Shown: piece by piece, positions 1 to 11,800 of the stretch
Position numbering within the stretch: position 1 is the stretch's first letter
Layout of the letters: each line of letters starts with the position of its first letter
Origin: Lithospermum erythrorhizon
Taxonomy: Eukaryota > Streptophyta > Magnoliopsida > Boraginales > Boraginaceae
Reading direction: 5' to 3'
DNA: 64,000 nucleotides
Assembly: GCA_019722365.1 (NCBI GenBank)
Contig: JADFUC010001853.1
Span: 1 to 64,000, forward strand
Notes under the pieces: model-generated
What the model saw: only the letters and a program-made list of their open reading frames with translations
The model's database searches: none
What the model was told of the DNA's origin: nothing
Program-made: the position numbers and the translations under genes

Positions 1-37
1 ATCAATTGTACTTCGTTCAGTTACGTATTGCTAAGAC

Positions 38-1862
38 CTATGTTACATTGCGTCTTCGTAAATCTTTGCGACTTAGTGGTTTAGTAAAGAATTGGCTTGA
101 TTGGCCTCTGTTTACTTTACATACTTTGGCATCGCTACATCGAAGCGTATCTGTCGGGTGATCTTTTTCAGTGATGCGTGCTTGGATTTGTGATGTGCTG
201 GGGTTCCTTAAACATTGTGCGTATTGTATGGCTTGACTCATGGTCACCAATCTTTGGGTACCTTGAAGTTGATCGCGAACTTCTTTATCGACATGCTTAA
301 CAGCGGGCAGGGCTGTGCGATACTGATTACGTGGTAGAATCGCAGTACTACATTTGGAACTCCTCGAATCTTGCTCATGGGTTGAGACAAAATACATACC
401 CGGTACAGGAGCGATAGTGATGCAATGGGTTTGGCTTGAAGCGTCGGTCTGTACCTGTCAGCTGGCAGCACTCGCCGTCTCGCGTATACGAAAGCATGCT
501 TTAGTTGGCTGCCGAGATTCTTAAGATGCACTTGACACAATCCGGTGGCTTTTACTTTGGATTGGCTTAGTATCTACTTGGTTCTGTTTTAGTGCGTAAG
601 ACACGTCAGTGCAGTGCGCTGACGTAAGCGTACATGATGGATCTATGGCTAGGCATGGGTGTGTCCTTACATTCTGTTAAATACCGGGCGCTAGTAATTG
701 GGACAGCAGCGTGCTCTGTGAGTTGAACTCCGTGCTCTAAATGGGGAGATTACTTCTTGGAATTTTCATGTTGAACGCTGCGGTACCTTATTCAGTATCG
801 ACAAAGTCAGTCGACCTCACCGATCAGGTGGATGCTTTATTCAGTATATCACGTAGCCGCTAAGTCGCCGTTGAGAATCATTTATGACCCGATCACTTGG
901 CCCGAGTTTAGTAACTCTCGTTGTTTCCAATGATAAGTATGTCATTCGACATACGGAATTTATGAATGATACGTAACTAAAACTGCATTGCTTGTATACA
1001 CAAAATTCTTAGCCGTTCTTGATGAAACCAAACTCTTTGATTGATTAAATCAAAAGCGTAGATTCAACTAGGGATGCACCTTAAGACCATAAATGGACTT
1101 TATGACTTGCGTACATGCTTGGAGTCTTTAGGACATGTAAAGCACAAGGTTGTACCGTATGCATCTTCCTCACAAATTTCAAATTCGGGAAGCAGTGCTT
1201 TACATCCATTTGCCATATTTAAGTCATGAAATCTGTGATAACTAAGATTATCCGGATGGATTTAAGCGTAGCATTTGGCGAGTAAGTTTCGTCGTAGTCA
1301 GCTCCGTGAACTTGTTTGAAACGCTTTTATTCTGTGATGCAGGATTTGAAAGCATCCAGGTTCCGTCTTTTATCATTTTTAACTGGCAAATCTTAGATTT
1401 ACGTTCGATAGGGCGAGGCCCGTTTGGTAAATCAGCCAGGACCAAACCTCGTTTGGTACATAGAATCCGTCTCAGTTACTTGGCAATTTGCCATTTATCG
1501 GCATCCGCTGTGATGCATTGCTTCTTTGTAAGAAGTGGAGCAATCGCTCTACCAGTGATGAAACCCCGTACCGGTAGCTCTGGTTAGAGTAGCGTCACGT
1601 TGGATCTCACAGGGTTGGTTATTTCGAGCACCACGTGGATCGAAGCTAGTGCTACATGAAGAGGTTCGATTAACGTGGTGTGTCGGATGCCTGCGTTAGA
1701 TGCGTGGAAGTATTGACTTAAATCGAGCTTCGAGGAGCCGTCGAGATGAACACCGTTACTTACAGTCTTACGGGCAGATATTCTTTTCAAGGAATATAAC
1801 GTTACAGCGATAGAGATTTTATTCTCTGCTTCCCGGGTAAGAAGTAGTAACAGCGTTTCCAC
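38..1862 (-). pseudogene. Copia A reverse transcriptase/RNase H remnant
   Basis: This is the C-terminal half of the copia polyprotein in several frames. Near 60-110 the minus strand reads 'FFTKPLSRKD', the conserved 'TKPL' tail of copia RNase H. Around 375-385 an MSKI start-like stretch, and about 100 bases on the 'LQGTQ' stretch, fit the RT/RNase H connection of this family, read across two frames. The part between 500 and 1,862 is too damaged for me to place the YVDD catalytic motif. It is inferred to be RT from position and base composition only. Many stops and frame changes show that it is dead. Confidence 0.6.
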
Positions 1863-1899
1863 CCAGATTATCTATGGAAAATAGCATTTATACGATTTG

Positions 1900-2711
1900 G
1901 TATGAAGTTTATCTTGTTAATCTCTTGCTTGTAAGACACATGACCCAATCTTTAGAAAACTGACAGGAGTCTTCCCCGAACCACAGTTCGTAGGAGTTTT
2001 ATTTCTTGACTTGGATGGACGTCTGTTTAAAATGATGCTAAGCGCTTAGAGTGCGTATCGAAATTAGCGGTAGATCGAGATAGGCTCGTCATAGATCGAA
2101 CCGTGTGAGAAAGGTTCGATTTCTCCTTCGGACCACGCCGTTATCTTTGTGGCGTTCACGCTGGAGTGAGTTGTGAAACAATACCCGCTCTACAGATGAG
2201 TATTGAACTCGTGACTCAAATATTCTCCGCTTTCTATCGGGCCCAGGAGAATCTTTATTGTCTTTGACCGATTGGTTTGTACTTCGTTTGGAACTCCTTG
2301 AATTTCTCAAAGGACTCGTGTTTGTGTCTGTCGGATACACAAAACCGTATCTCTTGTAGTCATCGATAAATGTAATGAAGTAGTTATAACCTCATAACTT
2401 TGAATGTGTTCGTTGGCCATCATCAGAGTGTGTATGATCCCCAAACCAAAATCACTGCCACTTTTCGTTTAAGCGGTGAAAGGCATTTTGGTCATTGCCC
2501 AGGCGAAGACTTCGCTATCGTGTGATTCATGTCCAAAACCTTGATATTCACTTTGGAGTGGAGTTTCTTGATTCGGTTCTACGTTAATGTGACTGATGCG
2601 ATGTCGTAGGTATGTTTGGTTTAAGTCGTTAGAACATTCGTTTAAGTTTATGTTATATGACTCATGTCGTGTCACAAAGCGTATAGACCATTTTGAAGGG
2701 GAGGCGTGCAA
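1900..2711 (-). pseudogene. Copia A GAG-pre-integrase and integrase remnant
   Basis: At 2,469-2,711 an open stretch carries 'LNQTYLRHRISHIN' and ends in 'MTKMPFTA'. Both are hallmarks of the GAG-pre-integrase zinc-binding region (H...H...C...C then K-x-PF) of plant copia elements. The expected second Cys region is degraded. At 2,113-2,139 the peptide GVVRRRNRT corresponds to the integrase 'NGV-ERRNRT' motif near the end of the catalytic core. The D,D-35-E triad cannot be followed because the frame breaks between 2,340 and 2,469. In life this domain would insert element cDNA into host DNA; here it is a relic. Confidence 0.75.
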
Positions 2712-2720
2712 TCTTGCCCG

Positions 2721-3152
2721 TTAAAGTGATCTTGGGAATTCGCCGGGGATACATTGAAAATGAAAAACCGTCATTATTAAGCGAGAAATAGAAATAATAT
2801 TCACACGCAAGTGCGGTACATAGTAAACCGGAATAAATTCAAAAGCAAGGCCCGTGGGCGAATTTAAGCCAATGGATCTACTTTGAGGGCCATGACATGG
2901 CGCCCGTTTCCAGCAGCGAGATCCGTTTCCCCTCTTTCGAGTCTTGCTTATTTGGAGTTCCTGCGTATTACGACAAATATGAGAACATGACCGATTGTAT
3001 GCAGCGCCTGATAGAATTAGAAGTTGTCTGAACTTGATAACGTAAATACATGGGTGACGGTCGTAGAGACCGTTCTTACTTATCGTCACATGAACTTCTG
3101 AGGTGGAAGCCGATTTGACCGGGTTTCCTTGATAATGACACTTTGTCGTCAC
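2721..3152 (-). pseudogene. Copia A protease region with degraded active site
   Basis: An uninterrupted 143-codon stretch covers the end of gag and the aspartic protease. Residues 4-10 (KCHYQGN) look like the remains of a CCHC zinc knuckle. Residues 49-60 (GAAYNRSCSHIC) align with the protease active-site region, where the family normally has D-T/S-G before a conserved SHIC; the Asp triad is not visible. Residues about 75-128 (GNGSRC..., SPTGLAFEF, YYVPHLRVNIISIS) match the fold after the active site and the lead-in to GAG-pre-integrase. The length suggests coding, but the missing triad and broken neighbours mean no active protease. Confidence 0.7.
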
Positions 3153-3159
3153 TTACCTT

Positions 3160-3830
3160 CACTCGCTTTCCCGGCTGACCTTGGGATTACTAGAACCGCA
3201 GTGCTGAAGCGAGCTTCTTTCTTAACTGTTTTGGGCCGCTGGCTTGAAGGAGTAAGTTTTAGTGCTACGAGGTTAGATACCATTCGTGATAAATGCTTAT
3301 GCGGTTAGTTTAGAATAGCTTCGAACTTGTGCATATTGAAGTTCGTGACAAGCTGAGAAGAATTTGTCTGGAAGAGACTTGAGGGATGAATCGCGGTGCT
3401 GGAGGCAGGTGCCCGAGCGTTGAGTCGTCGACCCAGCTTGTCGTTTAATGATATGAGGGAACTTTAGGCTTTGTCCGTTTGAGCTTCTTTGTCGAAACAC
3501 CAGACGATTATTAAAGTATCTACCGTTCACAAAACTACTTTGAATAATTCCTGATTCTTGGTATATGTAAATAACACACTACGTATTAATTTGGAGCGAA
3601 GGTTCATGTGTAACATGGACATTGGACATCCATGGCATCGGGCTTTGTGCTTTTGTGGGATCACTTTCAGATGGGAGGCAGCATCGTTAGGTTTTGTGAG
3701 AACCTTATTGTTCGGCTGCGTATTGATCCTCTGCGCTTGAGAATGATTACCCAGTTTCAGACATTCGTCGAAATTGAGTTATTCGAACTTTGCCGACTTT
3801 TTCAAGTGTTGAGAAGCGGCAGTTCTTAAG
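3160..3830 (-). pseudogene. Copia A gag remnant
   Basis: The 77-codon stretch at 3,297-3,530 contains 'SLKSLPDKFFSACHELQY'. This fits the 'SLP-x-F/Y' block of copia gag (UBN2 type) in which a hydrophobic patch follows the conserved SLP. The rest is broken. Position upstream of the protease supports the call. Plus-strand openings at 3,558-3,829 are chance frames over the same DNA. Confidence 0.5.
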
Positions 3831-6220
3831 TACTTGATAGTGGTAAGCCATATTAATTCTACAAGAATAAGTAAAATAAAATAACGGAGACTTCGATGGC
3901 TATCATGCTAAAAACACACAAATAAATTGTAAAGTAAATACTAATACTTGAAATCTCGAAATATATTAGTATCGAGACCTATTACTACTTAAATTCAAGC
4001 GTATTTCTTTACATTTTGAATCCGGTTATAATAGTAGAGTTCGCGACCAATTATGTAAAACTACATAACTTCTTTGTGTCGCTAGCGTCTGCTACGAGGA
4101 TCTTTACCAGCGTTATTATCTACGAAAGCCGGTTAAGCGTACGATTAAACGAAGTGTTACTTGGATTGATAAAATTACGAAGCCAGCAGCGTTGAGTGGA
4201 AATCAACTGACATGATCCATTGTCATATCAAATGCAACATTGTAACACCCGCCGTCCGCGGTGTGCCCAGTGATCGTTGATTGCGCAACTTTAAAATTGG
4301 CTTGATACTTTCTTTAAATTTTAATTGGTGAGATTATTATTCTTTGTTTTTCGTTTACTGCATGCATCTTAGCGTAATCAAGCGTCGTACAGCATGAAAA
4401 TAAAACAAGTAATGCACATTCGAGATATACGATATGGCCTAGAACCTATTCTAGTATTTATAAATTACTAGCAAGTCCCCAATTGCGTATGCGTATACCG
4501 GATCGTGAGTCACAGTATCGCCTTTAGTGAAATGATCTTGATATCTTCGCTTGTTACAATGTTACATACTAACCCGTCTTAGGCTGACTTGCAAGCTTGT
4601 GGGTAAAGCAGTAAATAAATAAATACAAAAATATGACTCGAGAAGGTCATTCTGACATTAGGATTCCTTTGTCAGAAAAATAAATAAATGGGCCGTATCA
4701 TATACCTCAGATTTCAATCACCATTACACAATATAGGCACTTTAAATCACATAAATGAACTTAATAAATATTTTAAATGGCATTGGAAATGCATGTTTGT
4801 AATTATCGAGTACTTGTCAATGTAATTCTTAGCGTATTAAAATTAATTAATATAAACTCGATTATCATACAGCATGTCAATTAATAATTGTACCAATGTT
4901 ATTAACCCGTATACATATTATAGAAAAATATTCATCACAAATATTACCAAAATACATTAAGTAGTGAAATTGTTACATAATTGTTATATCGACACTTAAA
5001 TTAATTTAAAAGATATATAAAGAGAATAAATTAATTGTCATCACATAATTAATTACAATTAATTAGTTGATTAAAATGACAAATAATCAATAAAACGAGA
5101 AATATAACTAGTCCCGTAATTTTAGGAAACGAAATAAAGGAATAAATTGAATTAGGGTTTTCAAAATTAGGGCCTGCCGTCATCGTAATGGGCTCGGATG
5201 AGCTTTGCCTATAGCGACCCTACGATTAGAGCCACGCACCGCCCACTCGCCCTAGGTTGTCGTCCGACCGTCATTTGGTACCAAAATCACCCGATCCGAC
5301 ACGAGGGCCAGCCAGGTAAGTCGTAGGAAGTCGATCGGCCGATTATGGTAATCATGCTAATGCTTGAGGATGAGAGCAACAGAAAAAGCACAAAATTAAA
5401 AATTTAAATATGGTATTAAATATGGTATTTCACCAAATTCCGGCAGTAGGGTCGCCGGAAGTGGAATGATCGGCTGCGATTTATGGTAATATGCCATATT
5501 TAACTCGATTTCAATTTAATTTAATTCGTTTGTAAAATCGTTTTGGAGGCTTTAAAATTTTTCAAAATTTGCCAAGTCCGAACTCTAGATTAAACTTCAT
5601 AATTTGTGAACATATCCCACTGGTCGTTCATTAAAATAAATTTTCATATTTAATTATTAATTAAGCGATGCAATCTCAAAATTGTTTCGAGGCATAGAAA
5701 ATCCAAAAATTATGAAAATTTAATGGAGATCTTCTAGGTTCTCTGGTTCCAGAAAAATTAGGTTTTAATTTTCATAAAACATTTACACTCCCAAACACGT
5801 TTTACAAAAGCTGTTTTTGAAGCGAAATCAATTAAATCGTCCTTTTAATTTATGAAACAAAATCCATATTAACAAAAATATGATAATACATCATCATAAA
5901 CTTGTAACACATGTGTAAATTAATAATCAAGAACATGGTGATTTATTCTCATCATATTTATCAATTAAATATAATCAAATAAAGTGATAAAACACAAAAG
6001 CAAGCGTAAATAAATAATGTAAAAGCAGCTTTTAATTTAGACACGTCTGCTTTGAAGAAAAATTACTATGGATATATGAGTATAAATACAAATCCGTAGT
6101 TAAGGGATCTTTAAAAGTCCCATTACTACGTTATTGATACAAAAACATATAATTAAATATATGAGCAGAGAGAACTACAGTCTTGTGAGGAATAAATTAA
6201 CCTTAAAAAATCGCGCAGCT
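3831..6220 (-). other. AT-rich leader of copia A, no gene
   Basis: This gene-free stretch lies between gag and the 5' LTR. A GC-rich patch at 5,165-5,350 and the motif 'TTCCGGCGACC' (minus strand, near 5,440-5,455) resemble, in position and composition, the CGG-rich leader patch of copia D at 52,300-52,450. Nothing else is recognisable. Confidence 0.45.
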
Positions 6221-7012
6221 TGAATTCGCAGCGTGAATTTGACTTCCACCAATTTCCTTGTTGTAATATGTCATTATGATATCTCTAGTTAGTCATTGTA
6301 GGAGGTTGAATCGAAGCCCAATACATCTTGATATGAGATGAACAAGCAGGAAAAAGCAAAATTAAATTTCGGCCCAGGCGTACTAGGGTTTTTTGGTGAA
6401 AAGGTTTTACAAAAACTTATGATGAAAAACCCCCAAGAGTTTGCTTATATAGAATTTGAGTTAAAACCAATAGATAAGCAACCGTTAAAATATTAGGCAG
6501 CTAGATTATACATTAGTTCGTTAAGACAATGAGATTCTTAATGAGATTGAGCTATTTAATTAAGCTAATTAAATAGTAATTAAATATCAATAATCTTCGA
6601 AGTTATCGATAAATACTAAAATTACCGAACGATTAAATAAGCTATTTAATTGAGATTACATTTCATTCAATCGATATTACGTAAAATATAGAACCACTTG
6701 TAATTGAGAAATACATTTCTGATTATATAGTCTCTTTAATTTCACTCATGAAATACTCTTCAACTGTCATGTATGTGTGTGACCTTGGCTCGAATAATAG
6801 TAAGTTGTATAATAATAATAGTGACAATTACTATTATTATAGCGATTAATAAGTAAGATCTATTGTCATTTCATAACCCACTTAGAATTATCGAGAACCC
6901 CTTGTAGTAATATCTGATTACTAAGTTGAACAACTAGTTCGATAATCACATTTAACTTGGTAGTAAAATGAATTCTTCTGTGATTGTCCTTGGCCAGGCG
7001 TAATAAATGGGC
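6221..7012 (-). repeat. 5' LTR of copia A, outer edge truncated
   Basis: Similarity to the LTR at 10,369-11,344 is clear. Shared stretches include 'TAATAGTAAGTTGTATAATA' (6,795-6,814 here and 11,114-11,133), then AATAAGTAAGATCTA against AATAGGTAAGATCTA, TCATGAAATA, and 'TCTGTGATTGTC' next to the outer edge. Both end near ATTCACGCTG (minus). At about 7,012 it meets gypsy LTR sequence, so the first 20-40 LTR bases are lost or interrupted. Confidence 0.65.
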
Positions 7013-8006
7013 AAATTACCGTTGTTCCGGCGCGTCTTACTTCCGCGGTCGAGCCTAACGGCGCCCAGGAAAGTATACTCAGAGCCCAATAGAAATTCAC
7101 GTTCAGAATAAACATTATCGACTCTGTCAGACGATTTCATGATACAACATGATGGGTAAGCCTCCGAATTATAATCCCACCGGGCCTTGGCTTAATCGAT
7201 CCGCTAAAATTCCATCTTATCGGCTTTGTCATTTGCTCATCGACTTATAAGTGGAATTACAGTTAATCGGCCAGTGCTAATTAACAATCATGCTCCAAAA
7301 TATCAATTATATACCGACTTGAAAATATTACTTTTCAAGCACAACTACGCTTTAATCATTTAAATCTAATATTAAACTCCTACGTATTTAAAGTCTTATA
7401 AAATATCGCTTTAATCGGAAACCTAGAAAAGTCAACTCGACCGTAACATCCCTTGACGACCTCACAAAAATCGTGAATTAAGTAAACATATCGTCATAGA
7501 ACCCATAATATTAGATTAAACCGTAAATTGAATTATGTAAAAGTCGGCCAAAGTCAACCCTCAATCAGCAATATTTATCTTAGCACCTCGAAGCCGTGGG
7601 GAAAAGGCGTTGGGAAGCCTTAACAATCAACTAGAGATGTTTGCCAATAGATAAAGTGAAGAGTGAAAGACAAAATTTTGTTGTTTTCTCGCGAGAAAGG
7701 TCTCGGCAACTTGAGAAATGGAGAAGATATTTTTGTGATTTTGATGATAAAGGTTGAAAGATGATACTTATCTCTTTAAGTCAAGAAAAACCTTGCGGGG
7801 AGTTAGGTGCCCAGAAATCACGAATCGAGCTATCCCGAGCGATTTAACGATCCCCAGCTTCTTCGAATTGTCCCATTACTCTTAAATTATAAATGTAATG
7901 CGGCTCAAATAATCACAAAATAATATTATTATCGAAATTATTTATCTTATCACGGGTCCCGCGCCGTAGAAAAATTTATTTTTTTTCAACGTAGCGGGTT
8001 ATTACG
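7013..8006 (-). repeat. Gypsy LTR, minus strand, 3'-truncated
   Basis: Read on the minus strand from 8,006 it begins CGTAATAACCCG. It passes an A-rich patch and two GTTGACTTT-type boxes (7,537-7,560 and 7,427-7,437). It then reaches 'GATGGAATTTTAGCGG' and 'TCTGAGTATACTTT', which occur in the same order in the plus-strand LTRs at 18,293 and 56,879. It stops after about 1 kb of an expected 2.4-2.6 kb, at the edge of the copia A LTR. Confidence 0.7.
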
Positions 8007-8345
8007 TTCACTTGGCGTCTGCTTGAAGTGAAGAAGGGGAGAAAGATGGGTTTTTGATGGTTTAGACTTGGTGGAATTGGTTTATGGACTTAAAGGATTA
8101 TTGATAGTGTTGTGTGAAGCGTATCGTTTTTAATTATTTGATCTTACCGTTTTAAGCTTATCTCGGCCAGTAGCCACAGCATTAACATTCGCACACTCGA
8201 ATTATATTACCACCCAAATAATATCATTTCGCTGAAATGTCTTCTGCGCCGGCAAATCGTTGTATTTTAGCTATTCAACTTGAAATTTTTTTTTTCTCCT
8301 CGAAATAATCCATCGAGCAACTAGTATACTATTACGGTAATATTA
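8007..8345 (-). repeat. 5' fragment of a gypsy LTR of the 38,012 type
   Basis: The minus strand from 8,345 gives ATTAATATTA, then AATAGTATACTAGTTGCTCG, the same run found at 38,047-38,066 in the head of the complete gypsy LTR. 'GATATTATTTGGG' further in also matches. After about 335 bases it joins the head of a second LTR of a different subfamily at 8,006. Confidence 0.6.
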
Positions 8346-9228
8346 ATGCGGAATGAGTTATTACAAAAATAAAATAAGCACAAATTATAATGAAAAAGTA
8401 AAAGTTATATTATTTAGATGGAGTTGGAGCTTATTTATTAATCACATTTTAACATTATTCATGAATTGGACAAAAATTGAATACTTTTCAATATTTATCA
8501 AACAAATTGGGTTCAAATATAAATTATTATTAAATCATGAATGGGTTTCAAAAATTCCTTTTCTGCGACAACGTCTTAATATATATAAACAATTTGAACC
8601 CGTGTTTAGCGATTCAAACATCGACCAACATATGATTATCAACATAATATTTTTAATTTGCTTAAAAAGTCCGTTTCAACATAGTATTGTCGAACAAACA
8701 ACATAATAATTTAATGTTAAAATCCGAACAAATATATGAGCATGCAACATAACAAATTCAAAATATTACTTTAACTGAAATACTAATTTTCTTTTCCAAA
8801 AAACTAATTTAGTTAATTATTAGGTTGAAAAAAGCAGGTGCTTTTAATTGTTAGCTACTCCGTTTTGTTTAATCTTTTCAACAACTGTTTTGCAAATTCC
8901 TTTAATGGTGAATTCTCCTCAAATTATCTTCAATTTTATTTTTGGTATTTCTTACAGATTTTGTGGTTTGTTTTTTGGATTTGGGAATGCATAAATTAGA
9001 TTATATGTGACTTTTATCCTAGAAAACTAATTAATGTTTTTGTGGGATTGAGGGGAGGGGGCAAATTAGGGGGAACGATTTAGGGGGATGTCTAATTTTA
9101 TTTAATTAAAATATGGACTACCCGTTATCTGCTTGTAGCGTAGTGCTGACCCGTTGTAAACTCTAGTATAAATCAACTGCGTCATGGTGTCATTATAAAT
9201 ATAATTTGATTCGAAATAATAATTTTTA
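8346..9228. other. AT-rich spacer, no gene recognised
   Basis: A 117-codon opening on the plus strand (8,353-8,706) has the Asn/Ile/Lys/Phe-rich composition expected by chance at this AT content. It has no recognisable domain. A purine run, GAGGGGAGGGGG, lies near 9,050. Nothing else is identified. Confidence 0.4.
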
Positions 9229-9455
9229 TGAATATACTTAAAACAATGTATATAGGCAGAGAGAATAAGAAAAGAGAAGAATAGAAACTTTATTCAAGCG
9301 ATATTGATACATTCTGATTGTCATGCTCCACATAGGGCGAATCATCACATGGTATGTCTTGGTAAACAGTAGTCAATTTCTTTTCATCGAAGCCATGCTT
9401 TTCTTTCTAAATAAGAGCGACTTGGTTGACAATCGAAGCATCCATTATTTCATAA
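9229..9455 (-). repeat. 3' LTR of copia C (short, ~227 bp)
   Basis: On the minus strand the stretch begins at TTATGAAATAATGG just after a purine-rich tract. It contains an AATAAA signal (CTTGAATAAAGTTTC) and ends ATATACATTGTTTTAAGTAT..TTCA. The same order of blocks recurs at 18,055-18,292: GGCGATATTGATA, GGTATGT, TGGTAAACA and TAAATAA. A copia RNase H relic lies directly upstream on the minus strand, so this is the 3' LTR. Confidence 0.65.
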
Positions 9456-9470
9456 CTTTCTCTCCTTTGG
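9456..9470 (-). other. Polypurine tract of copia C
   Basis: CCAAAGGAGAGAAAG on the minus strand sits directly before the LTR, the position where plus-strand DNA priming starts in LTR retrotransposons. Upstream (about 9,505-9,600) are the pyrimidine/G-rich blocks typical of the 3' non-coding end of plant copia elements ('TTTTATGAGACAACATT', 'CCAGTAAGGTTTTA'). Confidence 0.55.
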
Positions 9471-9742
9471 ATATACAATACAACAAGAATATACCTAGAT
9501 TTAAAACCTTACTGGAAAAATTTGGGCAGGGGATAAAAATACAGTGAAGAAGAAAAAGTCGTGTCTTACTTGTCACAGTATAATGTTGTCTCATAAAACC
9601 ATAATAGGAAAATTCATTGGGAATGAAATCTTGATTAAGGAAAAATTGCGTGTATTAAGCTCCCCTCGTGACATTACTTATCATTCTTTAGTCGACGTAG
9701 TCCCGTACCTTTGAATAACTTTTCGAATGATGAGGTAAAAAG

Positions 9743-10290
9743 TCACTTAGTGAAAATATCTGCTAGATTTATCACATGATGAATTTGTTGAACATCAATT
9801 GCTATAAAGATTAAATTACAGACCAATTTTCCAAATGACAAACCTAGTAATAACATGGATGTATCGTTGTTCTCGACGAACACTTTACGCTGCTTATACA
9901 TCATTTTGTTAATAAGTAGACACCATCTATTCGATCCTCCAATAGAGATCATATTCACATAACCAATTGCCTTTAAATTGAATTGGTTTAAAGAGACTTA
10001 TATATGGTACTTCAGGATCATATAGTTATTTTGTATTTTTTCTTATAAATTAATGGTACGTGTTAAATGTCAGTGATATTATAACCTTTGGGATGTTCAA
10101 CATGACTTATATGAGGTATTTCATTTCAAGTTCCTTGAGATTATAACTTTTGAAAACTTCGGAGTTAAAATATTTAAGTCATAAACATAAAAATGAAGAT
10201 ATCACAAATTATTTTTCTAAATGGATTTTCACGTAAATCTGAGGTAAGAGTATAGATCTTTCATATAACCTTCTTTGGTTAAGTAGTCAC
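9743..10290 (-). pseudogene. Copia C RT/RNase H C-terminal relic
   Basis: A 71-codon minus-strand stretch (9,743-9,958) ends with LADIFTK, the conserved terminal motif of copia RNase H, preceded by IDVQQIHHVIN, which fits the last beta strand. Upstream in broken frames are KDLYSYL (about 10,240-10,260) and 'FYVYDLNI' (about 10,180), compatible with RT before RNase H. Catalytic Asp/Glu residues cannot be confirmed. The relic is followed at the expected spacing by a 3' non-coding tail, PPT and LTR. It is dead because of frameshifts and stops. Confidence 0.6.
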
Positions 10291-10368
10291 TAGAAAAACC
10301 CTGTGCGACAAAAACCTAGTGAAATGATAAGATTATATTTCTATTTAAATCTGCTTCAAGTAATTGTT

Positions 10369-11344
10369 GTTAGAATACAGCGTGAATTTATTAAGTAATA
10401 AAAACGATTCATCATCCAGGATCCTCAATTGATGTATATTAATCTAAACACAAAATATAAATGTATGAATCTGGTAGCACACACATTTGCAACGAGCGAA
10501 TGAGCACGAATCCACCGCGTCGACCCCGTGAAAGCCCAGCAGTCTATAGCTTGTTCGACACGAAATGATGTCCTACAGATTGCCTGCTTGAGAGGAAGCA
10601 GACCGAGTACTTGAGAGCTTGCTTAGAGGTTGAAGATGAATTAAATTGGAAGGAAAACTCTTCCCGATTCTATGGGAACTTTCACAAGAGGGGAAGGGTT
10701 AGGTTTTTATGATTATGATAAAAACCTAATCCACTTTTCTTGAATATTGAGTCCCAAATTGAAATTCGTTAAGCAATGGTTAAGAAATCGGTTTAAGCTG
10801 GGTGCTTAATTAGACCGTTATGAGCTTCTAATTAAATGTGGAGTTACTAGTGAGGATGTTCTATTTTAATTAACTTAACAAGTAAATTAAAATACTAACA
10901 GTCATTATCCGAATAACCTTCAGTTATTAAATCAATTTCGATTGCTTAATTGATTAAACTTGCAAGTTTAACCAATTGATGTTCATCGATATATATTTGA
11001 CAAATATATAAATATTGAGATACATGCTCGATATCTGAGAAATCTCGATTTAATTTCATTCATGAAATATTATTCAATTTCATCAGGTGTATGTGTGGCC
11101 TTGAACTTTAGATAATAGTAAGTTGTATAATAATAAGCCGGCAATTCTTATTATTATAATGATTAATAGGTAAGATCTAATGTCATTAATAGCACTTAAA
11201 TTATCATGAGAACCCTTTAGTAATATCGCGATTACTAAAAGGTGAACACTAAGTTACAATGTCTCGTTTAACGAGCCGGTAAATGAATTGTCTGTGATTG
11301 TCGCAGAGGCAAATAAAGGGAATCAGTGCATTGATTTCCAAGCA
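10369..11344 (-). repeat. LTR of the copia A/D family, solo or orphan
   Basis: The minus strand starts TGCTTGGAAATCAATG (11,344) and ends about 10,369 after TCACGCTGTATTCTAACA. Its length of ~976 bp fits the 945-954 bp LTRs of copia D. Block order matches: 'TTTGCC..TGCGACAAT', an AATAAT patch, TTTCATGAATGAAATTAAA, and ATTAATT-rich DNA. No PBS or gag follows on the inner side. Instead the minus strand runs into copia C tail-like sequence at 10,270-10,330, so this looks like a solo LTR beside or inside copia C. Confidence 0.6.
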
Positions 11345-11800
11345 ATTGTCATTAAAAAACCTTATTAAGAAAAATCGATTAAGAAAAAAAAGCTTCAGTG
11401 AAGGGAAAAAGAGTTAATCATGTATATCTCACTCCCCGATGAAATCGTAGAGTGTATATTATTAGTATCATATTCGAATATTAACTCTGCGTCTATTCAT
11501 GTGCATGTATTACGTGATTATCTGATCGTGTTTCAGTAGTATGATATGTACTAGAATTGATACTTCAACACTAAATTGATATCTTCCGGATGAGATATTA
11601 ATATATCTCACATGTATCTCATTTAATTGAGATGAAACATTTCTCTTATGTTTGAGTATTCAAAATTGAGCTAACTTCCTTGATACATACGTTCTGAGGT
11701 ATTTGATTTCAAATTTGTTAAGTAGACATCTTTGTCACAAACTCTAAGTTCTTGTGTAACTTATTCATGATAATTTAATTAAATGAAATACTTGAATTTA
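11345..11800. other. Unassigned AT-rich segment between two LTRs
   Basis: No coding region or repeat end can be defined. It lies between the outer edge of a minus-strand copia LTR and a plus-strand gypsy LTR that lacks its first ~480 bases. Confidence 0.35.

Larger units (their letters stand above)
1..7012 (-). mobile_element. Copia A: decayed Ty1/copia retrotransposon, 5' LTR to RNase H
   Basis: Read on the minus strand the order is LTR (about 7,012 to 6,221), a long non-coding leader (6,220 to about 3,830), gag, protease, GAG-pre-integrase, integrase, RT and RNase H. This is the Ty1/copia order, with integrase before RT. The pol part is richer in GC than the AT-rich leader. Frameshifts and stops break every domain, so it cannot encode a polyprotein. 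The 3' LTR would lie beyond base 1. The LTR resembles those at 10,369-11,344, 50,758-51,711 and 61,971-62,915, so all belong to one family. Its outer LTR edge is missing a few tens of bases where a gypsy LTR abuts. I did not find a PBS. Confidence 0.8.

Noticed and set aside
8353..8706. 117-aa ORF, plus strand
   Set aside because: Composition is what AT-rich DNA gives by chance; no domain, promoter or neighbour support.
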